Shown here in pieces: positions 22,497-30,430 of a stretch of 50,646 nt of DNA (its first letter is position 1; each line of letters opens with the position of its first letter). The notes under the pieces are model-generated. The model saw only the letters and a program-made list of their open reading frames with translations. It was not told the origin of the DNA and ran no database searches. The position numbers were made by a program, and so were the translations under genes. Source of the stretch: CAYXEN01 sp964464035 (GTDB lineage Bacteria > Krumholzibacteriota > Krumholzibacteriia > WVZY01); NCBI GenBank assembly GCA_964464035.1, contig CAYXEN010000014.1, positions 1 through 50,646 on the forward strand, written 5' to 3'.

Positions 22497-24485
22497 TCAC
22501 TCGTCCTTTTCCGCCTCGGCGGAAGGCGCTTCATCACCCGTTTCTCCGGGTGCTTCAGCGGGAGGGTTTTCCTCTTCGGATTTCGCTGATGCATCGGCGG
22601 CGGAGTCGTCACCGGCTTCGGCCTTGCGAACCTCGGTGGGCTCTTCGGGCCTTGCGGCCTCCCCTGCGGCTTCCGACGCGCCTTCCTCCTGCTGCTCCTC
22701 ACGAGCCTTCACGGGGAAGCGCTCGTGGAATTCCTTGACGCCTTCTTCGTCCAGAGTCTTCAGGTACAAGCTCACGCTGAGTACGATCCGCTTGTTCTTG
22801 GGATCCACCTTCATGACTTTGAGAGGAATGACGTCTCCTACGGCGAAACAATCCTCGGGATGCCTCAGGTTCTCCTTGCCCATCTGTCCTATGGGAACGA
22901 AACCCTCCACGTCGTCGCGAATCTCGACTACCGCTCCTCGCTCCAGTATGCGTGTGATCTTGCCTTCGGTCACCGTGTCCGGGGCGAATTCCTCGGCCAG
23001 CTGGTTCCACGGGTTGTCCGTCAATTGCTTCATGCCGAGGCTTATGCGCTTCTTCTCCTGGCTTATGTCCAGGACGACGACGTCGATCTTGTCACCCTTC
23101 TTGACGACTTCGCTGGGATGTCGCACTCTCTTGGCCCACGACATGTCCGAGATGTGGAGCAAGCCGTCTATACCGTCTTCGATCTCGACGAAGGCGCCGA
23201 AATTGGTGAGGTTTCGCACCTTGCCGGAAAGCCTCGTGCCCACCGGATACTTCTCCTCGATGGTGGACCAGGGGTCGGGCTCGATCTGCTTGAGCCCGAG
23301 AGATATCTTCTGGTTGTCCTTGTCCACGCGCAGGACCATCACGTCGACGGTTTCACCTATGGCGAGAACCTTCGAAGGATGCTTGACGTGGCGCGTCCAT
23401 GACATCTCGGATATGTGGATCAATCCCTCGACCCCCTTTTCGAGCTCGACGAATGCGCCGTAATCGGTGATGCTTACGACCTTGCCGCGGACCTTGTTCC
23501 CGACCGGGTAGCGTTCCTCGACGCCGTCCCATGGATACGGAGTCAATTGCTTGAGACCCAGCGAGATCTTTTCCTTCTCCCTGTCGAAATCGAGGATTTT
23601 CACCTTGAGATTGTTCCCGATGGCGACGACCTCCGAAGGATGGCTTATCCTGCCCCACGTCATGTCGGTTAGATGCAGCAATCCGTCAACGCCTCCGAGA
23701 TCGACGAAGGCCCCGAAATCCGTTATGTTCTTGACGACACCCTCGCGGATCTGACCGATTTCGAGCTCGGCGAGGAGTTTGCGCTTTTGATCGGCGCGCT
23801 CCTCTTCGAGGACTATGCGTCTCGAGACGACTATGTTGCGTCTGCGGCGGTTGATCTTGATGATCTTGAATTGCAGGGTTTGCCCTATGAGCTCGTCCAG
23901 ATTGGGAACCTGGCGCAGAGCTATCTGGCTGCCCGGCAGGAACGCGTCGACACCGAGAAGATCCACGACCAGCCCGCCTTTGATCCTTCGGGCTATTCTT
24001 CCTTCCATGATTTTGCCGTTCTCGTATGCGTTCTTGATCTCGTCCCAGACCCGGAAGAAGTCGGCCTTTTCCTTGGACAAGACCACGAGGCCGTCCTGGT
24101 TCTCGAGTTTCTCGAGAAAGACCTCCACCTCGTCGCCGACTTTTATTTCATCTCGATCGCGGAATTCCGATATCGATATCGCGCCCTCACTCTTGAAACC
24201 GACGTCGACTATGACTTCGTTCTCATGTACTTCGGTGACGGTTCCCTTGACTATCTTCTCTTCTTCGAACTCGGTGAAGGATGATTCGAGGCTCTCGAGA
24301 AAATCGCTGAATTCCGTGCTTTCCACGGAACGGGCTTCATCCATTTCCTCGATGTCGAGTCTCTCGAAAGATGCATACGCCGGGGAGCGCAGTTTCACTC
24401 CCCCTTCCTTTTTCTTTTCACCTCCTTTCGTGGAATCGTTTTCGCTCGTGCGAGCCTTTTCAACATCGTGAGCTTCTTCAAGCAT
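22497..24485 (-). CDS. rpsA: 30S ribosomal protein S1
   Basis: mRNA-binding ribosomal protein with six S1/OB repeats. Repeats 1 and 2 (IVKGTVTEVHENEVIVDVGF; GRIARRIKGGLVVDLLGVDA) bind the ribosome in the family. Repeats 3-6 have the RNA-binding type, for example NITDFGAFVDLGGVDGLLHL, SITDYGAFVELEKGVEGLIH and NLTNFGAFVEIEDGIDGLLH. A long Glu/Ala/Pro-rich acidic tail of about 70 residues follows repeat 6 and makes the protein 662 residues, longer than the usual ~560. AGGAGGAG precedes the ATG. It has its own promoter and terminator, fitting high expression, and sits between cmk and lapA as in Enterobacteria, but ihfB is absent. Confidence 0.97.
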   Translation of the reverse strand: MLEEAHDVEKARTSENDSTKGGEKKKEGGVKLRSPAYASFERLDIEEMDEARSVESTEFSDFLESLESSFTEFEEEKIVKGTVTEVHENEVIVDVGFKSEGAISISEFRDRDEIKVGDEVEVFLEKLENQDGLVVLSKEKADFFRVWDEIKNAYENGKIMEGRIARRIKGGLVVDLLGVDAFLPGSQIALRQVPNLDELIGQTLQFKIIKINRRRRNIVVSRRIVLEEERADQKRKLLAELEIGQIREGVVKNITDFGAFVDLGGVDGLLHLTDMTWGRISHPSEVVAIGNNLKVKILDFDREKEKISLGLKQLTPYPWDGVEERYPVGNKVRGKVVSITDYGAFVELEKGVEGLIHISEMSWTRHVKHPSKVLAIGETVDVMVLRVDKDNQKISLGLKQIEPDPWSTIEEKYPVGTRLSGKVRNLTNFGAFVEIEDGIDGLLHISDMSWAKRVRHPSEVVKKGDKIDVVVLDISQEKKRISLGMKQLTDNPWNQLAEEFAPDTVTEGKITRILERGAVVEIRDDVEGFVPIGQMGKENLRHPEDCFAVGDVIPLKVMKVDPKNKRIVLSVSLYLKTLDEEGVKEFHERFPVKAREEQQEEGASEAAGEAARPEEPTEVRKAEAGDDSAADASAKSEEENPPAEAPGETGDEAPSAEAEKDE

Positions 24486-24533
24486 TCAGCAACTCCTCCT
24501 TTGCAAAAAAATTTGTCCATTACGGACCTGGAC

Positions 24534-24562
24534 ATAGTAATACCGCTGCATGTTGATTGCAA
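24534..24562 (-). promoter_or_regulatory. Sigma-70 promoter for rpsA
   Basis: The -35 box TTGCAA (24557-24562), 17-base spacer and -10 box TACTAT (24534-24539, five of six to consensus). The predicted leader is about 42 bases, includes a run of seven T, and ends with AGGAGGAG before the rpsA ATG. Confidence 0.6.
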
Positions 24563-24565
24563 GGC

Positions 24566-24596
24566 AAAAATACGCTTTGGCCCCGCCGCCGGGGCC
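24566..24596 (-). terminator. Possible terminator or attenuator after cmk-plsC
   Basis: A 7-bp GC stem GGCCCCG / CGGGGCC with a 4-base GCGG loop (24579-24596) lies a few bases after the stop of the fusion gene. The T run (24566-24570) starts eight bases beyond the stem, so the fit to a classical terminator is imperfect. Confidence 0.45.
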
Positions 24597-24600
24597 TGGA

Positions 24601-25959
24601 TCACCCTCCCAGGGAATCCCGCAAGGCGGCTATCGCCTCCATCACCATTGCACTGTAATCCGCATACCCCTTGCCGTTCTTGAACTCCTCCAGATCGGAG
24701 CTGCTGAGGCGAATGGGCCTCCCCATCACGACTGTCAGTCGCGGCCGCCCGAAAAGAGCGGGCAGGAGGCGGTTGGTGCCCACCGCGTAGACCGGGACGA
24801 CCGGCACGCGGGAATGGAGTGCCAGGTACCCGATACCGGTCTTGGGCTCGCCGAGGCGGCCGTCCTTCATTCTCGTGCCCTCGGGGAAGATGAGGAGGGA
24901 CTTGCCGCGCGCAAGGAGATCGAGCGCGATGCGCAACGACCTGCGATCGACGCCGCCTCTGCGGACCGGTATGGCATTGTATTTCGATATCAGCCAACCG
25001 AACGGGCGGTTGCGGAAGAGCTCCTCCTTGGCCAGGAAATGGATCTCGCGCGGGAGGACGGAGCCCACGAGGGGCGGATCCATGTAAGAGAGATGATTGC
25101 TGGCGAATATGAAGTTTTCCTTGTAATGATAGCGGCCCAGGCGGACAACCCTCATCCGCCACAGCAACCGGAAGAAGGTTCTGATCAATAGTTGAGCCGA
25201 TGCGAAATTGAAACGCCGCTTCCTGGGATCGACTCCGCTCTCCCCTTCGGATTCCAGCCGGGTGAGTCGCTCAAGCTCGATCTTGACTTTCTCGACGACG
25301 CTTTCAACTTGCTCTGCGATGGTGAGATCGGTTGTGTCGATGGTGATCGCGCCCACCGGGTGTTTGAGCGGGCTCACTGCGCGGGTCGAATCGAATTCGT
25401 CGCGCCGCCTGATTTCTTGCTCGACCTCCTCGATCGATTTTGCGATCCCTTTGGATCTGAGTTCGAGCATCCTCCTCTTCGCCCTGGCTTCTATCGATGC
25501 GACGAGAAAGATCTTCAAGTCGGCGCCCGGCAGTATGACGCTCCCTATGTCCCGCCCTTCCAGAACGACTCCGCCCTTGTCGGCTATCCTCCGCTGGAGC
25601 GCCGCCATGACCTTTCTCACCCGTTCGTGTGAGCTGACAAGTGACACGTTCGCGGTGACAGCGGGACTTCTTATCTCCTCGGAGACGTCTTCGCCGTCCA
25701 TGAGTATCCTTCGCGTTCCGTCCGGCGATTCGACGAATTCCATGCGCAGGGATGCCGCCAGGCGCCCGAGCTCATCGCCCGCAGCCGGGTCCACTCCACG
25801 ATTCATCGCGGCGAGGGTCAGCGCACGGTACATGGCGCCCGTGTCGATGTGCAACAGGCCGAGCCTTTGCGCCACGAGTCTGGCCGTCGTCGTCTTGCCG
25901 GACCCCGAGGGGCCGTCGATCGCGATCTGGAATTCTTTTAGAAGCTCCTTGTCGAACAC
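24601..25959 (-). CDS. Fused cytidylate kinase / 1-acylglycerol-3-phosphate acyltransferase (Cmk-PlsC)
   Basis: Two complete enzymes in one 452-residue frame. Residues ~10-225 are Cmk, phosphorylating CMP/dCMP: FQIAIDGPSGSGKTTTARLV (P loop), HIDTGAMYRALTL, EGRDIGSVILPGADLKIFL and RRDEFDSTRAVSPL. A basic linker leads to a PlsC domain at ~260-445, which acylates lysophosphatidic acid: ASNHLSYMDPPLVGS (HX4D), KEELFRNRPFGWL, FPEGTRMKDG and VPVVPVYAVGT. The start is GTG 25959 with no good ribosome site. The two reactions are linked through phospholipid synthesis, since CTP feeds CDP-diacylglycerol formation. Separate neighbouring cmk and plsC genes are common in Firmicutes, so the fusion looks like a merger of that pair. 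No stop codon or frameshift lies between the domains. Confidence 0.92.
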   Translation of the reverse strand: MFDKELLKEFQIAIDGPSGSGKTTTARLVAQRLGLLHIDTGAMYRALTLAAMNRGVDPAAGDELGRLAASLRMEFVESPDGTRRILMDGEDVSEEIRSPAVTANVSLVSSHERVRKVMAALQRRIADKGGVVLEGRDIGSVILPGADLKIFLVASIEARAKRRMLELRSKGIAKSIEEVEQEIRRRDEFDSTRAVSPLKHPVGAITIDTTDLTIAEQVESVVEKVKIELERLTRLESEGESGVDPRKRRFNFASAQLLIRTFFRLLWRMRVVRLGRYHYKENFIFASNHLSYMDPPLVGSVLPREIHFLAKEELFRNRPFGWLISKYNAIPVRRGGVDRRSLRIALDLLARGKSLLIFPEGTRMKDGRLGEPKTGIGYLALHSRVPVVPVYAVGTNRLLPALFGRPRLTVVMGRPIRLSSSDLEEFKNGKGYADYSAMVMEAIAALRDSLGG

Positions 25960-25980
25960 TTTGAGATGAAAGGAAAATGG

Positions 25981-27096
25981 TTATCGGTCGGATCCTGAAT
26001 TCAGCAACTTCGAAAGGGCGTCCACGAATTGGCGGTTTTCATCGGGAGTGCCGATGGTCACCCTGAAACTGTTGGCCTCGCCTCCGAAAGGCGTCATGTC
26101 GCGCACTATCACACCGTGATCGAGAAGCCTTTCACAGATATCGTCTTCGAAAGGGGGCGGTACCACGTAGAGGAAATTGGTCTCGGAAGGAGGGCACTTG
26201 CATCCAAGATCCAAGACCTTGCGTCTGACCGCTTCCCTCTCCGCAATCGTCTGCTCCACGCCGGCCTTGATCTCGTCCGCGCATTCGAGGGCTGCCGCGG
26301 CGGCGGCTTGGGCGAGCCTGTTGACGTTGAAAGGCTGCCTCACCTTGTGAAGGGCCTGGACGACTTTGGGATCCGCAACGGCGTAACCCACCCGCAGCCC
26401 GGCGAGCGAGTACATCTTGGAGAAGGTTCTCAGGGTCACGATCGTGTTCCTCTCACGCCTCAGGGCGATCGAGTCGGGGTAGTCGGCGGCGCGCACGTAC
26501 TCGAAATAGGCTTCATCCATGACGACGAGAAGGGCGTCTGGGATCGAGGCCAGGAATTCATCCATCTCGTCTTTGGAAAAATACGTGCCCGTAGGATTGT
26601 TGGGATTGCAAAGAAAAACGATCTTCGTCGCCGCATCGACGGCCTCGGACATGGCGGGGAGGTCCAGCTTGAAATCCCGGCACGGCACCGCTATCCCTTC
26701 GACGCCGCTGATCCGGCAAACCATCCCGTAGATCACGAAGCTGGGCGTGGGAAAAACCACTTTTTCGCCGGGATCGACGAAAGCTCTTACGAGAAGATCT
26801 ATGATCTCGTTCGAGCCGTTGCCGACGAAAATCTCGTCGTTTCCCACTCCGACGTGCTCGGCGAGGGCGCGCACCAGGTGATAGCAGCTCGATTCGGGAT
26901 AGCGGTTGGCCTGTGCAAGCATTGCTATCACCGCGTCCCTTACGCGGGGATGGATCGGGTTCGGGTTCTCGTTGGAAGCGAGTTTTATGAACGCCGACGT
27001 TGTATTCCGCTCGCGTTGCACCACCTCGATCGGCTTACCTGGCTTGTAAGTCTTGATGTTCTTGAGAAAATCCCTGGCAAGGCGATCGATATCCAT
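25981..27096 (-). CDS. hisC: Histidinol-phosphate aminotransferase
   Basis: PLP enzyme converting imidazole-acetol phosphate to histidinol phosphate with glutamate. Features in order are IKLASNENPNPIHPRV, RYPESSCYHL, FVGNGSNEIIDLLVRAF, VFLCNPNNPTGTYF, VVMDEAYFEYV, and TFSKMYSLAGLRVGYAVAD with the PLP lysine; SFRVTIGTPDENRQFVDAL closes the protein. Length 371. GAGGAG precedes the ATG, which lies one base after the rluB stop. No other his gene is nearby, and this family also transaminates aromatic substrates, so a role in phenylalanine/tyrosine synthesis is possible. Confidence 0.9.
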   Translation of the reverse strand: MDIDRLARDFLKNIKTYKPGKPIEVVQRERNTTSAFIKLASNENPNPIHPRVRDAVIAMLAQANRYPESSCYHLVRALAEHVGVGNDEIFVGNGSNEIIDLLVRAFVDPGEKVVFPTPSFVIYGMVCRISGVEGIAVPCRDFKLDLPAMSEAVDAATKIVFLCNPNNPTGTYFSKDEMDEFLASIPDALLVVMDEAYFEYVRAADYPDSIALRRERNTIVTLRTFSKMYSLAGLRVGYAVADPKVVQALHKVRQPFNVNRLAQAAAAAALECADEIKAGVEQTIAEREAVRRKVLDLGCKCPPSETNFLYVVPPPFEDDICERLLDHGVIVRDMTPFGGEANSFRVTIGTPDENRQFVDALSKLLNSGSDR

Positions 27097-27097
27097 C

Positions 27098-27925
27098 TCA
27101 GTTCTCCTCTTCTCCCACTGCCTTTTCCAAGAGAGTCATCTCCTTCGTCGTCAGAGCGCGCACCGTTCCTTTCGGCAGCTTCCTTATCGAAATGGGGCCT
27201 ATGCTGACCCGGCGCAGCTTCACCACCCTCAACCCGACGGCTTCGCACATTCTCCTCACCTGCCGGTTCCTGCCTTCGTAGAGGACGACTCTCAGCACCG
27301 CCTCCTTGCCCAGGGTCTTGACGACATCGACCCGCGGACCCTTCTTGGCCTCGTTCCCACCGCTCCCGTTCGAGCCGGCCCTCTTCATGGAAGCGATCTT
27401 CTGATCGGTAACTCTCCCCCTGACCCTGACGGAATAGGTTTTCGGAACATGAAATCTCGGGTGGGTGAGACGATAACACAAGACTCCGTCATTGGTCAAA
27501 AGAATAGCCCCTGTGGTGTTGATGTCGAGCCTTCCGACGGGAAAGAGGCGCATTTTGAACCCGTGCCGGCGGCATATGTCCATGACCGTTTTCCTCCCCA
27601 TGGGATCGCTTGCGGTGGTGACCACGCCCTCGGGCTTGTTCATGAGAAGTACGACCCGTTTCAGGGGATGATCCAGCCTCTTGCCTCCGAGGGAGATTCT
27701 GTTCACGCCCGGCACGACCTTGTGTGCGGGATCGGACACCCTCTTGCCGTCCACCAGGATCCTGCCCGAGGCGATGAGCTCGTCGCACGACCTTCTCGAA
27801 CCGAGCCCCAGGGCGGCGAGGTATCGGTTCAAGCGCAGCGACTTGTCAGTCGTGCTCGGGGAAATCGATGTCCGCCGGGTTGGGCGCGCTCTCCGGTTCT
27901 GCACGGTTTTCTTCATCTTCGTCAT
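27098..27925 (-). CDS. RsuA/RluB-family 23S/16S rRNA pseudouridine synthase
   Basis: Isomerises a specific uridine in rRNA. An S4 RNA-binding domain (SLRLNRYLAALGLGSRRSCD) precedes the catalytic domain with FPVGRLDINTTGAILLTNDG carrying the catalytic Asp, VPKTYSVRVRG and YEGRNRQVRRMCEAVGLRV. Length 275. The ATG at 27925 has GAGG six bases upstream, so I accept it although it places 80 bases of the gene inside scpB. The resulting basic N-terminus (KKTVQNRRARPTRR) is an RNA-binding-like extension. The insertion SNGSGGNEAKKG in the catalytic domain looks like a surface loop. The scpA-scpB-rluB order matches Firmicutes and supports RluB over RsuA. Confidence 0.92.
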   Translation of the reverse strand: MTKMKKTVQNRRARPTRRTSISPSTTDKSLRLNRYLAALGLGSRRSCDELIASGRILVDGKRVSDPAHKVVPGVNRISLGGKRLDHPLKRVVLLMNKPEGVVTTASDPMGRKTVMDICRRHGFKMRLFPVGRLDINTTGAILLTNDGVLCYRLTHPRFHVPKTYSVRVRGRVTDQKIASMKRAGSNGSGGNEAKKGPRVDVVKTLGKEAVLRVVLYEGRNRQVRRMCEAVGLRVVKLRRVSIGPISIRKLPKGTVRALTTKEMTLLEKAVGEEEN

Positions 27926-28562
27926 TCACGACCTCTTCTCTATCCGGCTGCACTTCCAAGTGCGGTCCGGATTCCAGGGCCGGCTCCTGGACGCCTGAAG
28001 TCTCCCCGGCTTTGCCGCCGTCTTCCCTGCTGGCCAAGAGCGATTCCAATTCCTCCATGGAAGGAAGGTCCTTCAAGCTGTTGAGCCCGAGGTATTCCAG
28101 GAACTCGCGCGTCGTGCCGTAGAGAAAGGGGGCGCCGAGGACCTTCGCTTTGCCGGTTATCCTGATGAGGGATCTTTCCAGAAGAGTCGAGATGACTCCG
28201 CCGCAACTCACGCCCCTCATCTGTTCGATCTCGGCGCGCGTTATGGGTTGTTTGTAGGCTATTATGGCGAGGGTCTCGAGCCCCGCCCGCGAAAGTCGTT
28301 GTTTCCTCCTCCCCGTGTAGAGCTTGGCTATGTACCCGGCGTACTCCGGGCGAGTAGCCAGTTGATAGCCGCCTGCCACCTGTTCGAGCTTGAAGCTCAT
28401 CCCGTCCCGGTCGAGCTTGTCCTTTATCCTATCGAGAGCATCATTGATCTCCGCATGCTGCAAATCGACCAGGACTCCTGCGATCCTCTTTATGGAAAGG
28501 GGCTCATCCGACGCAAAGAGAAGTGCGAGTATGATCCTGTCTCGATCGTTAAGTTCAACCAT
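27846..28562 (-). CDS. scpB: Segregation and condensation protein B
   Basis: Winged-helix subunit of the Smc-ScpA-ScpB condensin. The core has ILALLFASDEPLSIKRIAGV, VAGGYQLATRPEYAGYIAKL, RAGLETLAIIAYKQPITRAE, IEQMRGVSCGGVI and FLYGTTREFLEYLGLNSLKD, all typical. A C-terminal acidic extension of about 60 residues (rich in Glu, Asp and Pro) is not part of the conserved fold and overlaps the start of the pseudouridine synthase gene by 80 bases. The ATG lies 8 bases inside scpA, so the two are coupled. Length 238. Smc itself is outside the window. Confidence 0.96.
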   Translation of the reverse strand: MVELNDRDRIILALLFASDEPLSIKRIAGVLVDLQHAEINDALDRIKDKLDRDGMSFKLEQVAGGYQLATRPEYAGYIAKLYTGRRKQRLSRAGLETLAIIAYKQPITRAEIEQMRGVSCGGVISTLLERSLIRITGKAKVLGAPFLYGTTREFLEYLGLNSLKDLPSMEELESLLASREDGGKAGETSGVQEPALESGPHLEVQPDREEVVNDEDEENRAEPESAPNPADIDFPEHD

Positions 28563-29328
28563 CGGTGTCTCCCTCTTTCACGCCGGTTTGTTTCAGCTCT
28601 TCCCCCTCGTCGGGCTCGGGCGACGAGCGATACAACCAGATCCTGCCGAAGGCGCCCTGTTGCCTGACTTTCACTTCGGATCTTCGAATCAGCTCCAGCA
28701 GGGCTATGAAAGTCACGATCAGTTCGAAGCGGGAGGAACTACCCCTGAAAAGCTCGTAGAAATCCAGTTGTTCCCTCTCCTCCAGTGCCGACAGGACGGC
28801 GTCTATCTTTTCATCGACGGTGAAGGATTCGGGTTCTATCTCGACGACGGTATCTTCGCCCATGTTGGCGACTACTTCCCGGAAAGCCTTCATCAGCTCG
28901 TAGAGATTGAGCTCGAGCTCGACCTCGGCCGGGTGATTCTTGTCTTCGGGCCGAACCGGGTGGGGATATATCTTGAGCCTTTGTTCTTCAAGGGATCGCA
29001 GGGACTTCGCCGCCTCGAGCATCTTCTGGTATTCGATGAGGTTGCGGATCAACTCTTCGCGCGGATCCTCTTCGTCGTCTTTCCTCCTGAGAAGCATCTG
29101 CACCTTTATCCGCATCAATGTCGCCGCCAGAACGAAGAATTCACCCGCGAGATCGATCTGCATCTGCTCCATCATGTCGATGAAGTCGAGGTATTCCTTC
29201 GTGATCTTCGCGATGGGGATGTCGTAGATGTCGAGGTTGTTCTTTCTTATGAGATACAATATGACTCCGAGAGGAGCTCTGATCCCCTGGAGCTCGGCCC
29301 GGTAGACGTCTTTCTTGGGATCAGCCAA
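28555..29328 (-). CDS. scpA: Segregation and condensation protein A (kleisin)
   Basis: Kleisin that bridges the Smc heads and binds ScpB. Recognisable blocks are GIRAPLGVILYLIRKNNLDI, YDIPIAKITKEYLDFIDMME, GEFFVLAATLMRIKVQMLLR and, at the C-terminus, QLDFYELFRGSSSRFELIVT then FIALLELIRRSEVKVRQQGA. Length 257 is normal. It overlaps trpS by 8 bases and scpB by 8, so it is one gene in a tightly coupled series driven from the trpS promoter. Confidence 0.96.
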   Translation of the reverse strand: MADPKKDVYRAELQGIRAPLGVILYLIRKNNLDIYDIPIAKITKEYLDFIDMMEQMQIDLAGEFFVLAATLMRIKVQMLLRRKDDEEDPREELIRNLIEYQKMLEAAKSLRSLEEQRLKIYPHPVRPEDKNHPAEVELELNLYELMKAFREVVANMGEDTVVEIEPESFTVDEKIDAVLSALEEREQLDFYELFRGSSSRFELIVTFIALLELIRRSEVKVRQQGAFGRIWLYRSSPEPDEGEELKQTGVKEGDTDG

Positions 29329-30307
29329 TTTTCATCTTCTCCCTTACGGCCGCCATCGTTTCCAGCGCCCTGGCTCTGGCCTTCTCATCGCCAGCTCTTA
29401 TGATCTCTTCTATTTTCTTGGGATCGGCCTCGAGTTTTTTTCTCTTCTCGTGCAACGGCGCCAGGTAATCGATGATGGCTTCGGCGACTCGCTTCTTGCA
29501 CTCGACGCAACCTATCTTGGCATTCGAGCAGGCGTCGCGGATCTCTTCCACTTCCGCCGGGGCGAACTTTTTCCAGTAGGTGAAAATCAAGCAGATATCC
29601 GGATGCCCCGGATCCGACCTGCGCTTGCGGGAGGGATCGGTGAACGCCGTGAGTATCTTTCGCCTTATGACGTCCGGAGAGTCGGCCAGCTCGATGGTAT
29701 TGCCTAGTGACTTGCTCATCCTCTTGCCGTCCAGGCCGGGAAATCTGGAGAATTTCGTGAGCTTTCCCTCGGGGACGGGAAAGACCTCTCCGTACTCGCG
29801 GTTGAATTTCCTCGCTATTTCGCGCGTGATCTCGATGTGAGGAAGCTGGTCTTCGCCTACCGGCACGAGATGCGCCCGGTATATCAGAATGTCGGAAGCC
29901 TGCAAGACCGGATAGCCGAGGTGGCCGTAGCTTATGTTGGCATCGAGGGAGAGATCGCGGACCTGCTCCTTGAGAGTCGGGTTCCTCTCCAGGCGCGCCT
30001 TGCTTATGAGCATGGAAAAGATCAGAAAGAGCTCGGCGTGCTCTTTTATGTGCGACTGGACGAAGAGGGTGGAGCGGGACGGGTCGAGTCCCCCGCTGAT
30101 CCAATCTATGATCATTTCCCTCGTATTTCCGGATATCTCCGCGGTGTGCTCGTAGTCTGTGGTCAGGACGTGCCAGTCGGCTACCATGAAGTAGCATTCG
30201 TAGTCGGCCTGGAGTTTGACCCAGTTCTCGAGCGCGCCCGTGTAGTTGCCGAGATGCAATCTTCCCGTAGGGCGGTTGCCGCTCAAGATTATTTTCTTCT
30301 TGTTCAT
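29321..30307 (-). CDS. trpS: Tryptophan--tRNA ligase
   Basis: Class I aminoacyl-tRNA synthetase. The HIGH-type motif is NRPTGRLHLGNYTGALENWV, the tryptophan pocket includes MVADWHVLTTDY, and the KMSKS loop is GKRMSKSLGNTIEL. The segment DQLPHIEITREIARKFN is also typical. Length 328. The ATG has GGAGAAG upstream and a leader of about 60 bases after a strong promoter; I saw no T-box-like structure in that leader. trpS leads the scpA-scpB-rluB-hisC-cmk/plsC unit. Confidence 0.97.
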   Translation of the reverse strand: MNKKKIILSGNRPTGRLHLGNYTGALENWVKLQADYECYFMVADWHVLTTDYEHTAEISGNTREMIIDWISGGLDPSRSTLFVQSHIKEHAELFLIFSMLISKARLERNPTLKEQVRDLSLDANISYGHLGYPVLQASDILIYRAHLVPVGEDQLPHIEITREIARKFNREYGEVFPVPEGKLTKFSRFPGLDGKRMSKSLGNTIELADSPDVIRRKILTAFTDPSRKRRSDPGHPDICLIFTYWKKFAPAEVEEIRDACSNAKIGCVECKKRVAEAIIDYLAPLHEKRKKLEADPKKIEEIIRAGDEKARARALETMAAVREKMKIG

Positions 30308-30367
30308 CAGGTATCTTCTCCGTGGAGAGGTTGAGGTTCGGCGCCTCGGAAACCGCCGGTGGGGTCG

Positions 30368-30397
30368 ATTCTATGCTTGGGAACGCGGATATGTCAA
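30368..30397 (-). promoter_or_regulatory. Strong sigma-70 promoter for trpS-scpA-scpB-rluB-hisC-cmk/plsC
   Basis: A perfect -35 box TTGACA (30392-30397), 18-base spacer and -10 box TAGAAT (30368-30373, five of six). It lies in the 123-base gap between xerD and trpS and is the best promoter by eye in the window. Confidence 0.7.
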
Positions 30398-30430
30398 GAA
30401 TTCTCCTGGTCCCTCCCGCGGTGCCGCCTC

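Noticed and set aside
30308..30367. Possible T-box or tryptophan attenuator before trpS
   Set aside because: The leader is only about 60 bases, without a specifier stem, T-box consensus or run of Trp codons.
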